Shown: positions 56,520 through 64,000 of the stretch, piece after piece
How positions within the stretch are numbered: position 1 is the first letter of the stretch
How the letters are laid out: each line of letters begins with the position of its first letter
NCBI GenBank assembly: GCA_024349765.1
Contig: AP026073.1
Location: forward strand, 992,001 to 1,056,000
Length of the DNA stretch: 64,000 nucleotides
Reading direction: 5' to 3'
Origin: Streptomyces nigrescens
Lineage (GTDB): Bacteria; Actinomycetota; Actinomycetes; Streptomycetales; Streptomycetaceae
Notes under the pieces: generated by a model
What the model was told of the DNA's origin: nothing
Databases searched by the model: none
The model's input: the letters and a program-made list of their open reading frames with translations, nothing else
Program-made: the position numbers and the translations under genes

Positions 56520-57247
56520 GGCGTGACGTGGGGGATGACATGGGGCGTGGGGTGGCGGCCGGGATAGCCGGTGCGCAGGGTGCCGGGCCGGGTGCGGTAC
56601 GGCGGGCCGTGATCGCGGAGGACTCCGTTCTGCTGCGGATCGGGCTGGTCAAGGTCGTGGAGATGGCCGGGTTCGAGGTGGCCGCCGAGGCGGGGGACGC
56701 CGAGGGGCTGCTGGCGGCGGTCGCCGAACACCGGCCGGACCTCGCGGTGGTGGACGTGCGGATGCCGCCCGGCTTCACGGACGAGGGGGTGCGCGCCGCC
56801 CTGTCGATCCGCCAGCAGTGGCCCGGTACCGCGGTGTTGATGCTGTCGCAGTACGTCGAGGAGCGGTACGCGGCCGATCTGCTGGCCTCGAACACCAGCG
56901 GTGTCGGCTATCTGCTCAAGCAACGGGTGGCGGACGTCGAGGAGTTCCTTGAGGCGCTGCGGCGGGTGGCCGACGGTGGTACCGCGCTGGATCCGCAGGT
57001 CGTCGCGCAGCTGCTGGTGCGGCGGTCGAGCGATCCGCTGGAGCGGCTGACCGCCCGTGAGCGGGAGGTCCTGGCGTTGATGGCCGAGGGCCGCTCGAAC
57101 GCGGGGATCGCCGCCGGGCTCGTGGTGAGCGAGAGCGCGGTCGCCAAGCACATCAACAACATCCTCGCCAAGCTGGATCTCCCGAAGGCCGACGCCGACC
57201 ACCGCCGGGTCCTGGCGGTGCTGCGGTTCCTGGGGGTCGGCTCCTAG
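56507..57247 (+). CDS. LuxR/NarL-family response regulator
   Basis: The partner of the upstream kinase. The 246-residue protein has the receiver domain with the acidic pocket VIAEDSVLLRIGL, the phospho-acceptor Asp in LAVVDVRMPPGFTDEG, the Lys in YLLKQR, and the LuxR-type HTH LTAREREVLALMAEGRSNAGIAAGLVVSESAVAKHINNILAKL. GTG at 56507 follows GGAG by 5 bases and overlaps the kinase gene; an ATG further in is possible. The TAG stop codon (57245-57247) lies inside the 6-bp target duplication of an IS481-family element, so the coding sequence is undamaged although the insertion touches its end. Confidence 0.92.
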   Translation: MPEVRRDVGDDMGRGVAAGIAGAQGAGPGAVRRAVIAEDSVLLRIGLVKVVEMAGFEVAAEAGDAEGLLAAVAEHRPDLAVVDVRMPPGFTDEGVRAALSIRQQWPGTAVLMLSQYVEERYAADLLASNTSGVGYLLKQRVADVEEFLEALRRVADGGTALDPQVVAQLLVRRSSDPLERLTAREREVLALMAEGRSNAGIAAGLVVSESAVAKHINNILAKLDLPKADADHRRVLAVLRFLGVGS

Positions 57248-57248
57248 G

Positions 57249-58327
57249 TGTATTGATCACGAGCGTTGTTAACAGCCGCTCGGCTTGATCAATGGCGAAG
57301 ACCTCCGGTGTGGTGGAGGTGTCGAATCTGCACCGCACGGAGGTCTTCATGTCCCACCGTAATGCCCGGCTGACCGTCTTTGGCCGGCGGCTGCTGGTCG
57401 AACGCATCCGCTCCGGACGTCCCGTCGCTCATGTGGCTGCTGAGATGGGGGTGTCACGGCCCACGGCCCACAAGTGGATGCGACGGTGGCTGGCAGAAGG
57501 CGACGCCGGCCTGCAAGACCGCTCCAGTCGACCGCACAGGACCCCACACCGCACCGCGCCTGACGTCGAAGACCGCATCTGCACGCTGCGACAAACCCGC
57601 AAGCTGGGACCGGCCAGGATCGGCCCGATCCTGGGCCTGCCGGCCTCGACCGTGCATCGGGTCCTGACCCGCCGTGGCCTGCACCGGCTGGCCTGGCTGG
57701 ACCGGCCGACCGGCGAGCCGATCCGCCGCTACGAACGAGCCCGGCCCGGCGAGATGGTCCACGTCGACATCAAGAAACTCGGCAACATCCCCGCCGGAGG
57801 CGGCTGGCGCACGGTCGGCAGGACTGCGGGCGCCCACAACAAGCAGGCCACCACCGACCAGCGCAAGAGCTCCAAGCCGGTGATCGGCTACAGCTATATC
57901 CACTCCGCCGTCGACGACCACTCGCGCCTGGCCTACAGCGAAGTCCTCCTCGACGAACGCAAGGAAACCGCGATCGCCTTCTGGCGCCGGGCCCAAGCCT
58001 TCTTCGCCTCGCACGGCATCACCGTCGAGCGCGTCCTGACCGACAACGGCTCCTGCTACAAGTCCAAGCTGTTCACCCGGACCCTCACCGCGGCCGGCAT
58101 CGCCCACAAGCGCATCCGGCCCTACCGGCCGCAGACCAACGGCAAAGTGGAACGCTTCAACCGCACCCTGCTCGACGAATGGGCCTACAGCCGGCCCTAC
58201 ACCAGCAACACCGAACGCACCCAAGCCCTGACAGGCTTCCTCCACACCTACAACCACCACCGCAGCCACACCGCACTCGGCGGCAAGCCACCCATCAGCC
58301 GTGTGAACAACGCTCCAGGTCAATACA
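57249..58327 (+). mobile_element. Complete IS481-family insertion sequence, 1079 bp
   Basis: The ends are inverted repeats: TGTATTGATCACGAGCGTTG (57249-...) and, read inward from 58327, TGTATTGACCTGGAGCGTTG; over 25 bp they match at 21. The 6-bp direct repeat CCTAGG flanks both sides (57243-57248 and 58328-58333), agreeing with the NCTAGN target and 6-bp duplication known for IS481. The single transposase gene fills the element. The duplicated bases are intact, so insertion is probably recent. Confidence 0.93.
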
Positions 58328-58332
58328 CCTAG
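57349..58332 (+). CDS. IS481-family transposase (DDE)
   Basis: The 327-residue DDE transposase has an N-terminal HTH (MSHRNARLTVFGRRLLVERI, VAAEMGVSRPTAHKWMRRW), a second helical part (GPARIGPILGLPASTVHRVL), and the rve core with Asp in IHSAVDDHSRLAY, Asp in LTDNGSCYKS and Glu in NGKVERFNRTLLDEW. ATG at 57349 follows GGAGG by 5 bases. The last codons lie in the right inverted repeat, and the stop TAG (58330-58332) is supplied by the target duplication CCTAGG. A longer frame from 57292 is less likely. Confidence 0.93.
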   Translation: MSHRNARLTVFGRRLLVERIRSGRPVAHVAAEMGVSRPTAHKWMRRWLAEGDAGLQDRSSRPHRTPHRTAPDVEDRICTLRQTRKLGPARIGPILGLPASTVHRVLTRRGLHRLAWLDRPTGEPIRRYERARPGEMVHVDIKKLGNIPAGGGWRTVGRTAGAHNKQATTDQRKSSKPVIGYSYIHSAVDDHSRLAYSEVLLDERKETAIAFWRRAQAFFASHGITVERVLTDNGSCYKSKLFTRTLTAAGIAHKRIRPYRPQTNGKVERFNRTLLDEWAYSRPYTSNTERTQALTGFLHTYNHHRSHTALGGKPPISRVNNAPGQYT

Positions 58333-58535
58333 GGGGGCCAACCGGTCGTGCGGGTTCGAACCATGGTCCGCCGACCGCCGGGGTATTCGATCCGGGCCGG
58401 GCTTTTCCGCGTGAAATCCCGCCCGGATCGCATTTCCTGTCCCGTCACGTGCATCCATTGCCTCTTTTCCCGCGTCTCACAGGCGAGCGGCCTTGTCCTA
58501 TGGGCCGCACCGCAGGGGTATTTGGAGTATTCAAT

Positions 58536-59429
58536 TTGAAAACCGGCATTAAGGGCATTCGTCGCGTCTCCGCGGCAGTCGTCACCGCGGGTGCCGTTCT
58601 GACGGCCGGGGCGTTCGCCGCTCCGGCGCAGGCCGCCACACTCCCGACGCCCACGATCACCGCCGCCGGCGGTTTCGTGATGAACAACAGCACGGGCAAG
58701 TCCCTGTTCACCAAGGCTGCGGACACCCGGCGTTCCACCGGCTCCACCACCAAGATCATGACGGCTCGGGTGGTGCTCGCGCAGTCGAACCTCGACCTGG
58801 ATTCCAAGGTCACGGTCCAGAAGGCGTACAGCGACTACATCGTCGACAACAACTGGGCCTCCTCGGCCCACTTGATCGTCGGCGACAAGGTCACGGTCCG
58901 TCAGCTGCTCTACGGGCTGATGCTGCCGTCCGGCTGCGACGCCGCCTACGCGCTCGCCGACAAGTTCGGCAGCGGCTCCACCCGGGACGCGCGGGTCAAG
59001 TCGTTCATCGGCAAGATGAACGCCACCGCCAAGAGCCTCGGCCTGACGAACACGCACTTCGACTCGTTCGACGGCATCGGCCACGGCGCGAACTACTCGA
59101 CGCCGCGCGACCTCACCAAGCTCGCCAGCAGCGCGATGAAGTACTCCACGTTCCGTACGGTCGTGAAGACGAAGTCGACGAAGCAGAAGGTCACGACCAA
59201 GAGCGGTGGCTACCGCTACATGGAGTGGACCAACACCAACCCGCTGCTGGGCACTTACGCCGGCACCATCGGCGTCAAGACCGGCTCGGGCCCGGAGGCC
59301 AAGTTCTGCCTGGCCTTCGCCGCAACCCGTAACGGCAAGACCGTCATCGGTACCGTCCTCGCCTCCTCGTCGGTTTCCAACCGCACGGCGGACGCGAAGA
59401 AGCTGTTGGACTACGCGTTCAAGAAGTAG
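58536..59429 (+). CDS. Secreted D-alanyl-D-alanine carboxypeptidase (S11-like serine hydrolase)
   Basis: A penicillin-binding-type peptidase that trims the peptidoglycan stem peptide outside the cell. The 297-residue protein has a signal peptide (GIRRVSAAVVTAGAVLTAG...AQA, about 1-33), then Ser70-x-x-Lys73 in GSTTKIM, Ser132-Gly133-Cys134 where SxN is usual, and Lys248-Thr-Gly in GVKTGSG. TTG at 58536 follows GGAG by 8 bases and starts directly before the signal peptide; an ATG at 58500 would add 12 residues. The IS inserted 200 bp upstream, between it and the two-component genes. Confidence 0.9.
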   Translation: MKTGIKGIRRVSAAVVTAGAVLTAGAFAAPAQAATLPTPTITAAGGFVMNNSTGKSLFTKAADTRRSTGSTTKIMTARVVLAQSNLDLDSKVTVQKAYSDYIVDNNWASSAHLIVGDKVTVRQLLYGLMLPSGCDAAYALADKFGSGSTRDARVKSFIGKMNATAKSLGLTNTHFDSFDGIGHGANYSTPRDLTKLASSAMKYSTFRTVVKTKSTKQKVTTKSGGYRYMEWTNTNPLLGTYAGTIGVKTGSGPEAKFCLAFAATRNGKTVIGTVLASSSVSNRTADAKKLLDYAFKK

Positions 59430-59465
59430 CCCGTACGGCTCGGGTCGTCACGGCTCGGGTCAAGG

Positions 59466-59501
59466 GGGCCTGTCGGCGGCCGTTCGGCCGCGGGCAGGCC
59501 C
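59466..59501. terminator. Terminator between the carboxypeptidase and TetR genes
   Basis: GGGCCTG (59466-59472) pairs with CAGGCCC (59495-59501), and inside it GCGGCCG (59476-59482) pairs with CGGCCGC (59485-59491), an extended stem in the convergent gap. Confidence 0.75.
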
Positions 59502-59519
59502 TCTGCCGTTTCCGCTGGT

Positions 59520-60128
59520 CTACGGCGCGTCCGTCGGGCCGGACGGGGCGGGGCGCAGGCCGCGGAGGACCAGGTCGCGGACCGCCTCGAAGTCGGCGGT
59601 GATTTCCGGACGGGACCACTCGGCGGCGTAACACGGGTCGTGGAAGCGGCCGGTGGCGTCGAAGACGGCGCGGGCCGTGACGGCGGGGGAGGGGGTCTGG
59701 AAGGTGCCCTCGCCGACGCCGTCCTCGATGATCCGGGTCAGCTGGGACTCCAGGTCCGTGACGTGCCGGTCGACCACACCACCGCTCTCGCCGATCAGCG
59801 CCATGTACGTCGCGAACAGCTCGGGATCGTCGCCCGCCTTGTGCCGCTTGGCCTCGAAGAGCGCGGTCAGCCAGCGGTCCAGCCGCTCGGCCGCCGGGCC
59901 CTCCTCCGTCACGATGCCGGACAGCTGCCGGCTCGTACGGTCCAGCCAGCGCGCCGTGACCGCTTCCCGCAGCGCCGTCTTCGTACGGAAGTGGCGGTAG
60001 ACGCTGCCGTGGCTGACGCCCAGGGCGCGCGCCACGTCCACGACCGTGGCCTTCGCCGGGCCGTAGCGGCGCAGCACCTCCTCGGTGGCTTCGAGGATGC
60101 GCTCGGGGGTCAACGACTCGGGGGGCAT
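59520..60128 (-). CDS. TetR family transcriptional regulator
   Basis: A 202-residue repressor-type protein. The N-terminal HTH is SLTPERILEATEEVLRRYGPAKATVVDVARALGVSHGSVYRHFRTKTALREAV, a textbook TetR motif; the rest is a helical ligand-binding domain with RLDRWLTALFEAK and a tail ending RPAPSGPTDAP. ATG at 60128; the frame is open to 60371. It is downstream of an aldo/keto reductase gene on the same strand, whose promoter carries a 32-bp palindrome, so it probably regulates that gene and itself. The ligand is unknown. Confidence 0.92.
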   Translation of the reverse strand: MPPESLTPERILEATEEVLRRYGPAKATVVDVARALGVSHGSVYRHFRTKTALREAVTARWLDRTSRQLSGIVTEEGPAAERLDRWLTALFEAKRHKAGDDPELFATYMALIGESGGVVDRHVTDLESQLTRIIEDGVGEGTFQTPSPAVTARAVFDATGRFHDPCYAAEWSRPEITADFEAVRDLVLRGLRPAPSGPTDAP

Positions 60129-60167
60129 GGGGAGGACGGCCTTTCGGGAGGGCGGACGGGCGGGTAC

Positions 60168-60250
60168 GGACCACGGTGGGCGGGTGCCGCCCGGCACCCG
60201 TACCGGGTCCGCGGGTGGGGCCGGTGGCGCACCCAGGTGCACCGTGGTCC
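60168..60250 (-). terminator. Hairpins between the aldo/keto reductase and tetR genes
   Basis: GGACCACGGTG (60168-60178) and CACCGTGGTCC (60240-60250) are perfect 11-bp arms, with an inner CGGGTGCCG/CGGCACCCG hairpin (60181-60200). This may terminate the reductase gene or attenuate tetR. Confidence 0.5.
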
Positions 60251-60309
60251 CCGCGCGGTACCTACGGACGGTACCTGGCCGCCGCCGCGGGCCGCCGCCC
60301 CGCCGGTGG

Positions 60310-61314
60310 TCAGCGCTCGCTGTCGAGGTGGGCCATCTGCTCGGCGGGGTACCGGTCGCCGGCCGCGGCACCGGCCGGGACCGCCCGCTCGATCGCGGCG
60401 AGGTCCTCCGCGTCCAGCGTCACGTCCAGGGCCCCGAGCGCCTCGGTGAGCCGGTCCCGGCGGCGCGCACCGACCAGCGGGACGATGTCCTCGCCGCGGG
60501 AGAGCACCCAGGCGATGGCTATCTGGGCCACCGAGGCGCCCTTCTGCTCGGCGATCTTGCGCAGCGCGTCGACCAGGTCGAGGTTGCGGTCGAGGTTCTC
60601 GCCCTGGAAGCGCGGGCTCATCCCGCGGAAGTCGTTGGCGGCGAGCTTGCGGTCCCGGCCGAAGTGGCCGCTGATCAGGCCGCGGGAGAGCACGCCGTAG
60701 GCCGTGATGCCGATGCCCAGCTCGCGGGCGGTGGGCAGGATCGTGTCCTCGATGCCGCGGGAGATGAGAGAGTACTCGATCTGGAGGTCGGCGATCGGGG
60801 CCACGGCGGCCGCGCGGCGCAGTGATTCCGCACCGACCTCGGAGAGGCCGATGTGCCGGACGTGTCCCGCCTCCACGAGCTCGGCGATGGCGCCGACCGT
60901 CTCCTCGACGGGGACGTCCGGGTCGAGCCGGGCGATCCGGTAGATGTCGATGTGGTCGGTGCCGAGGCGCTGGAGGGAGTAGGCGGCGAAGTTCTTCACC
61001 GCGTCGGGCCGGCCGTCGTAGCCGGTGAAGGCGCCCTCGATGGTGCGCAGGGCGCCGAACTTCACGCTGATCTGCGCCCGTTCGCGGGCCGCGGTGGGGG
61101 CGGTGCGCAGTGCCTCGTTGATCAGCAGTTCGTTGTGGCCCATGCCGTAGAAGTCGCCGGTGTCGAGCAGGGTGATGCCGGCGTCGAGGGCGGCGTGGAT
61201 CGTGGCGAGGGATTCCGTGCGGTCGCTGTCGCCGTAGAGGGCGGACATGCCCATGCAGCCGAGGCCGAGGGCGGAGGTCTGCGGGCCGGTGGTGCCCAGG
61301 GTGCGGGTCTGCAC
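60310..61314 (-). CDS. Aldo/keto reductase (second copy)
   Basis: A NADPH-dependent AKR-superfamily oxidoreductase of 334 residues, distinct from the one at 28.7 kb. It has LGLGCMGMSALYG, the tetrad region DTGDFYGMGHNELLINEAL (Asp, Tyr), VKFG (Lys), HIDIYRIARLDP (where the His is usually present), and IVPLVGARRRDRLTEALGAL for the cofactor phosphate. GTG at 61314 follows AGGAG by 6 bases; a longer frame to 61365 lacks a site. It shares strand and probable regulation with the TetR gene. Expected role: detoxification of aldehydes or quinones (inference). Confidence 0.9.
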   Translation of the reverse strand: MQTRTLGTTGPQTSALGLGCMGMSALYGDSDRTESLATIHAALDAGITLLDTGDFYGMGHNELLINEALRTAPTAARERAQISVKFGALRTIEGAFTGYDGRPDAVKNFAAYSLQRLGTDHIDIYRIARLDPDVPVEETVGAIAELVEAGHVRHIGLSEVGAESLRRAAAVAPIADLQIEYSLISRGIEDTILPTARELGIGITAYGVLSRGLISGHFGRDRKLAANDFRGMSPRFQGENLDRNLDLVDALRKIAEQKGASVAQIAIAWVLSRGEDIVPLVGARRRDRLTEALGALDVTLDAEDLAAIERAVPAGAAAGDRYPAEQMAHLDSER

Positions 61315-61409
61315 TGCGTGCTCCTGAATGGGGACGAGGGGAGGGGTGCGAGAGGGGGCCGGCACGGGCCGCCGTGGGCGGGGGCGTGTCCGGATCCCTC
61401 ACGCAAGCA

Positions 61410-61452
61410 ACTATGGCATGACGACTGACAGATTTCAATATCTGTCAGTCGT
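61410..61452 (-). promoter_or_regulatory. Promoter of the aldo/keto reductase with 32-bp operator palindrome
   Basis: On the minus strand TTGAAA (61438-61433), 17 bp and CATAGT (61415-61410) form a promoter. The perfect 13-bp arms ACGACTGACAGAT (61421-61433) and ATCTGTCAGTCGT (61440-61452), 6 bp apart, cover the -35 box and most of the spacer. The AT-rich centre and arm size fit a TetR operator; the tetR gene downstream of the reductase is the natural candidate. Confidence 0.8.
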
Positions 61453-61492
61453 TCCACTGTCGAAACGCGTCGCACCCCCACGTTCCCGCAGG

Positions 61493-62944
61493 TCAGCGCA
61501 GTGATCGCGGTAGGCGCAGGGCCAGCGCCGTGGTGCCCGCGACGATCGCCAGCTGCGTCAGCAGGGCCGCCAGCAGCGCATCGCGGATGCCGACGGACGG
61601 CAGCAGCGCGAGGAAGAGCGTGCCGAGGGTGGCCACGCCCAGCGCCAGGCCGGACTGCTGGGTGGTGACCATGACGCCGCCGCCCACGCCCGCCTGCGCC
61701 ACCGGCAGCTCGCTCAGCACGATGCGCATCAGGACCGGCAGCACCAGCCCCTGGCCGAAACCGAGCAGCGCCATGCTCGGCGAGAGGCCGCCCACCGAGA
61801 TGCCCGGCCAGCCCGCGTGCACGGTCAGCGCCAGCGCGATCAGCCCGGAACCCTGGATCAGCGAGCCGGTGAAGACCACCCGCCGCCCGAACCGCCCCAC
61901 CAGCCGCGGCCCCGCCAGCGAGGCGACGAAGAAGGTGAGGCAGAGCGGCAGCAGCGACAGACCGGCCGCCAACGGGCCGTAGTGCAGGCCGGTCTGCAGC
62001 GCGACGGCCACCACGAACATGAAGCCGCCGAAGCCCACCGAGAACGGCACGATCATGGTGAGGCCGCTGTTCACCGACGGAATGCGGAGGAGGGACGGCG
62101 GGACGAGCGGGGTCCGGCCGCCGCGTTCGGCGCGCCGCTCCACCAGGAAGAACGCGACGCCGGCGCCCGGGAAGACCGCCAGCAGGAGCCACGACCACAG
62201 GGGCCAGCCGGCCGCCCGCCCCTCGGTCAGCGGCAGCAGCAGCGTGATCAGCGAGACGGCCAGCAGGACGGTGCCCAGGACATCGACCCGGGTCGGGTGC
62301 GGCGAGCGGGTCTCGGGGACCGTGCGGGCGGCCAGCAGCCAGGCCGCCGCGGCGATCGGGACGTTCACCAGGAAGACCGCGCGCCAGCCGGAGCCCGCCA
62401 GGTCCACCGAGACCAGCAGCCCGCCGACCACCTGGCCGACGGCGCTGGAGACCCCGGCCGTGCCGCCGTAGAGGCTGACCGCCTTGGCGCGTCGCTTCCC
62501 GGTGGTCGTGGCCTGGATGGTGGCCAGCACCTGGGGCAGCAGCAGTGCCGCGGACGCCCCCTGGGCGACCCGGGCGGCCACCAGCGTCGCGGCGTCCGGG
62601 GCGAGGCCGCACGCAAGTGAGGTCAGGCCGAAGGTGGCCAGGCCCCACAGGAACAGCCGGCGCCGGCCGATCATGTCCCCGAGCCGCCCGCCCAGGACCA
62701 GCAGCGTGGCGTACGCGACGCCGTAGCCGGCCACCACCATCTCCAGCATCGCGGGTCCCGCGTGCAGGTCGTGGTCGATGGTCGGCAGGGCGACATTGAC
62801 GATGAAGAAGTCGATCATCGGGAGGGCCGCGCCCAGCAGCACGGTCAGCAGGCCGAGCGGGGTCAGGGCGGCGGTGGCCGATGCCTGTCGCGGGGCAGCG
62901 GCCGGGGTTTCGACAAGGATGGTCTGTGCTCGGGTTTCGCTCAC
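61493..62944 (-). CDS. MFS drug transporter, DHA2-like
   Basis: A multidrug-exporter-type membrane protein with about 14 helices. The 483-residue protein has the first-helix motif PMIDFFIVNVALPTID, the loop GGRLGDMIGRRRLFLWG after helix 2, ARVAQGASAALLLPQVLATI, the motif-C-like GGTAGVSSAVGQVVGGLLVS, a central cytoplasmic loop, and C-terminal helices ending RLPRSLR. GTG at 62944; the ribosome-binding site is weak. It is divergent from an MmyB-type regulator gene and its promoter region contains a palindrome. Substrate unknown. Confidence 0.9.
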   Translation of the reverse strand: MSETRAQTILVETPAAAPRQASATAALTPLGLLTVLLGAALPMIDFFIVNVALPTIDHDLHAGPAMLEMVVAGYGVAYATLLVLGGRLGDMIGRRRLFLWGLATFGLTSLACGLAPDAATLVAARVAQGASAALLLPQVLATIQATTTGKRRAKAVSLYGGTAGVSSAVGQVVGGLLVSVDLAGSGWRAVFLVNVPIAAAAWLLAARTVPETRSPHPTRVDVLGTVLLAVSLITLLLPLTEGRAAGWPLWSWLLLAVFPGAGVAFFLVERRAERGGRTPLVPPSLLRIPSVNSGLTMIVPFSVGFGGFMFVVAVALQTGLHYGPLAAGLSLLPLCLTFFVASLAGPRLVGRFGRRVVFTGSLIQGSGLIALALTVHAGWPGISVGGLSPSMALLGFGQGLVLPVLMRIVLSELPVAQAGVGGGVMVTTQQSGLALGVATLGTLFLALLPSVGIRDALLAALLTQLAIVAGTTALALRLPRSLR

Positions 62945-62975
62945 GGATACGACGATCGTCGAGCGCTCAGCCGGG

Positions 62976-63016
62976 TACCAGAGTGCCCTTATCCTGGTAT
63001 CACTGCTACCTGGCAA
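62976..63016 (-). promoter_or_regulatory. MFS promoter with overlapping palindrome
   Basis: On the minus strand, TTGCCA (63016-63011), a 17-bp spacer and GATAAG (62993-62988) form a promoter for the MFS gene. TACCAG-N12-CTGGTA (62976-62999) covers the -10 region and a further TACCTGG half-site lies at 63007-63013. The divergent MmyB-type regulator is the probable binder. Confidence 0.7.
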
Positions 63017-63045
63017 CCGCCTGGGCGCTGCGGCACGCTGGAGGC

Positions 63046-63984
63046 ATGACCGTCGACGCGACCCTGACGCAGGCTGCCACACCCCCCGGTGCCACCACGA
63101 CCCCGCCGTCCGGGGCGGCCCGCCCCACGGGCGCCGCACCCCCGCGCGACGACGCCGCCCGCCGGGCCGAGCTGGCCGCCTTCCTGCGCAGCCGGCGCGA
63201 GCGGATCACCCCCGAGCAGGTCGGCCTGCCCCGCGGCGCCCGCCGCCGCACCCCGGGACTGCGCCGCGAGGAGGTCGCGCACCTCGGTGCGGTCGGCGTC
63301 ACCTGGTACACCTGGCTCGAACAGGGCCGGGACATCCACGTATCGCCGCAGGTCCTCGACGCGGTGGCCCGTGCGCTGCTGCTCGACCGCGCCGAGCGCA
63401 GCCATCTCTTCGCGCTCGCCGGCGCCGTCGACCCCGTGCCGGGCAAGGAGTGCACCGGCGTTCCGCGCGCCCTGCGCCAGGTCCTCGACCAGCTCGCGCC
63501 GTTCCCCGCGGTCATCCAGAACTCGCGGTTCGACATCCTCGCCTACAACAGCACCTACGGGCAGCTGATGTGCGACCTCGACGCGCTGCCCGAGGAGGAC
63601 CGCAACTGCATGTGGCTGGCGTTCACCCACCCCCAGTGGCGGGCGAGCGTGGTCGACCTGGACGCCACGATGCGGGTGATGGCCGCCAAGTTCCGCGCCT
63701 CGATGGCCGAGCACGTCGCCGAGCCGGCCTGGAAGGCGCTGGTCGCGCGGCTGACGGAGGCCTCGCCGGAGTTCCGCGAGATCTGGGCCCAGCACGAGGT
63801 CGTCCGCCCGATCAGTTCCGTCAAGCTCTTCCGCCACCCACGGGTGGGTGTGCTCGAACTGACCGCCACCAGCCTGTGGACGGGCCCCAACCCCGGCCCC
63901 AAGCTGATCTCCTACACGCCCGTCGACGAGACCTCCCGCGAGCGGCTGGAGCAGCTGGAACAGCTGGCACTCGTCCCGGCGTGA
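63046..63984 (+). CDS. MmyB-type helix-turn-helix regulator
   Basis: A 312-residue transcription regulator with an N-terminal XRE-type HTH and a C-terminal MmyB-like (PAS-like ligand-binding) domain. The HTH region is AELAAFLRSRRERITPEQVG, RRRTPGLRREEVAHLGAVGVTWYTWLEQGRDIHVS, the family signature, and the C-terminal part has FPAVIQNSRFDILAYN and WLAFTHPQWRASVVDL. An N-terminal Ala/Thr/Pro-rich tail of about 40 residues precedes it. ATG at 63046 has GGAGG only 1-2 bases upstream, so the true start may differ. It is divergent from an MFS exporter and probably controls it. Confidence 0.9.
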   Translation: MTVDATLTQAATPPGATTTPPSGAARPTGAAPPRDDAARRAELAAFLRSRRERITPEQVGLPRGARRRTPGLRREEVAHLGAVGVTWYTWLEQGRDIHVSPQVLDAVARALLLDRAERSHLFALAGAVDPVPGKECTGVPRALRQVLDQLAPFPAVIQNSRFDILAYNSTYGQLMCDLDALPEEDRNCMWLAFTHPQWRASVVDLDATMRVMAAKFRASMAEHVAEPAWKALVARLTEASPEFREIWAQHEVVRPISSVKLFRHPRVGVLELTATSLWTGPNPGPKLISYTPVDETSRERLEQLEQLALVPA

Positions 63985-64000
63985 CGCCGTACGAACCGGT

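Noticed and set aside
58350-58365. GGTTCGAACC resembling a tRNA T-loop
   Set aside because: It is a plain 10-bp palindrome; no matching T-stem, anticodon arm or acceptor stem surrounds it.

Overview
The window is high-GC chromosomal DNA of a Streptomyces-type actinomycete. The signs are a strong third-position G/C bias, many GTG starts, an S-(hydroxymethyl)mycothiol dehydrogenase, a conservon (cvnABCD plus two P450s), an Scr1-type HTH/DUF397 pair and M4 peptidase/emfourin genes. From memory of model Streptomyces genomes, the run rpsT-lepA ... hemW ... hrcA-dnaJ2 ... rsmE ... phoH-ybeY-CorC-era ... leuA ... recO-uppS ... zur-znuBCA-glyS is a conserved part of the core chromosome. Accessory genes are interspersed in it and follow it at the right end.

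Layout. 1-5.2 kb: tandem repeats, rpsT, lepA, and an acyl-CoA synthetase behind two palindromes. 5.5-11 kb: a large ATPase/GAF/SpoIIE phosphatase, hemW, DUF3097 and an MBL hydrolase. 11-17.5 kb: hrcA-dnaJ2 behind a CIRCE operator, an NMO-like enzyme, rsmE, OsmC, HIT and RNase Z. 17.5-24.7 kb: a secreted acid phosphatase, glucarate dehydratase, mycothiol-dependent formaldehyde dehydrogenase plus MBL partner, a GH4 glycosidase and a PfkB kinase. 24.9-30.7 kb: phoH-ybeY-CorC, a degenerate cytidine deaminase, an aldo/keto reductase and era. 31-33.7 kb: a GH1 beta-glucosidase/MFS operon from an operator-covered, probably leaderless promoter. 33.8-37.4 kb: an M4 protealysin-type peptidase with an emfourin-type inhibitor, then leuA behind a Leu-rich leader peptide and attenuator. 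37.6-44.5 kb: TerB, a secreted protein, and a six-gene conservon ending in a CYP157-like/CYP154-like pair. 44.7-49.2 kb: DUF397/HTH, recO, uppS, and a WXG100-like protein with a WXG100-CHAP protein. 49.3-54.2 kb: the Zur-regulated zinc uptake cluster and glyS. 54.2-64 kb: repeat arrays, a two-component system, an intact IS481-family element inserted at the response-regulator stop codon, a D,D-carboxypeptidase, TetR with an aldo/keto reductase, and an MFS exporter divergent from an MmyB-type regulator.

Regulation can be read from the DNA in several places: CIRCE (hrcA-dnaJ2), a Zur box (znuA), a palindrome between -35 and -10 (bgl-MFS), a 32-bp palindrome over the aldo/keto reductase promoter, a palindrome over the MFS promoter, and the leuA attenuator. 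The least explained structure is a set of intergenic repeats. About 60-90 bp of related sequence occurs four times (13.4, 22.0, 30.8 and 54.5 kb), three of them in convergent 3' intergenic gaps, each beside a gap-specific minisatellite. No tRNA, rRNA, CRISPR array or recognisable biosynthetic gene cluster was seen.
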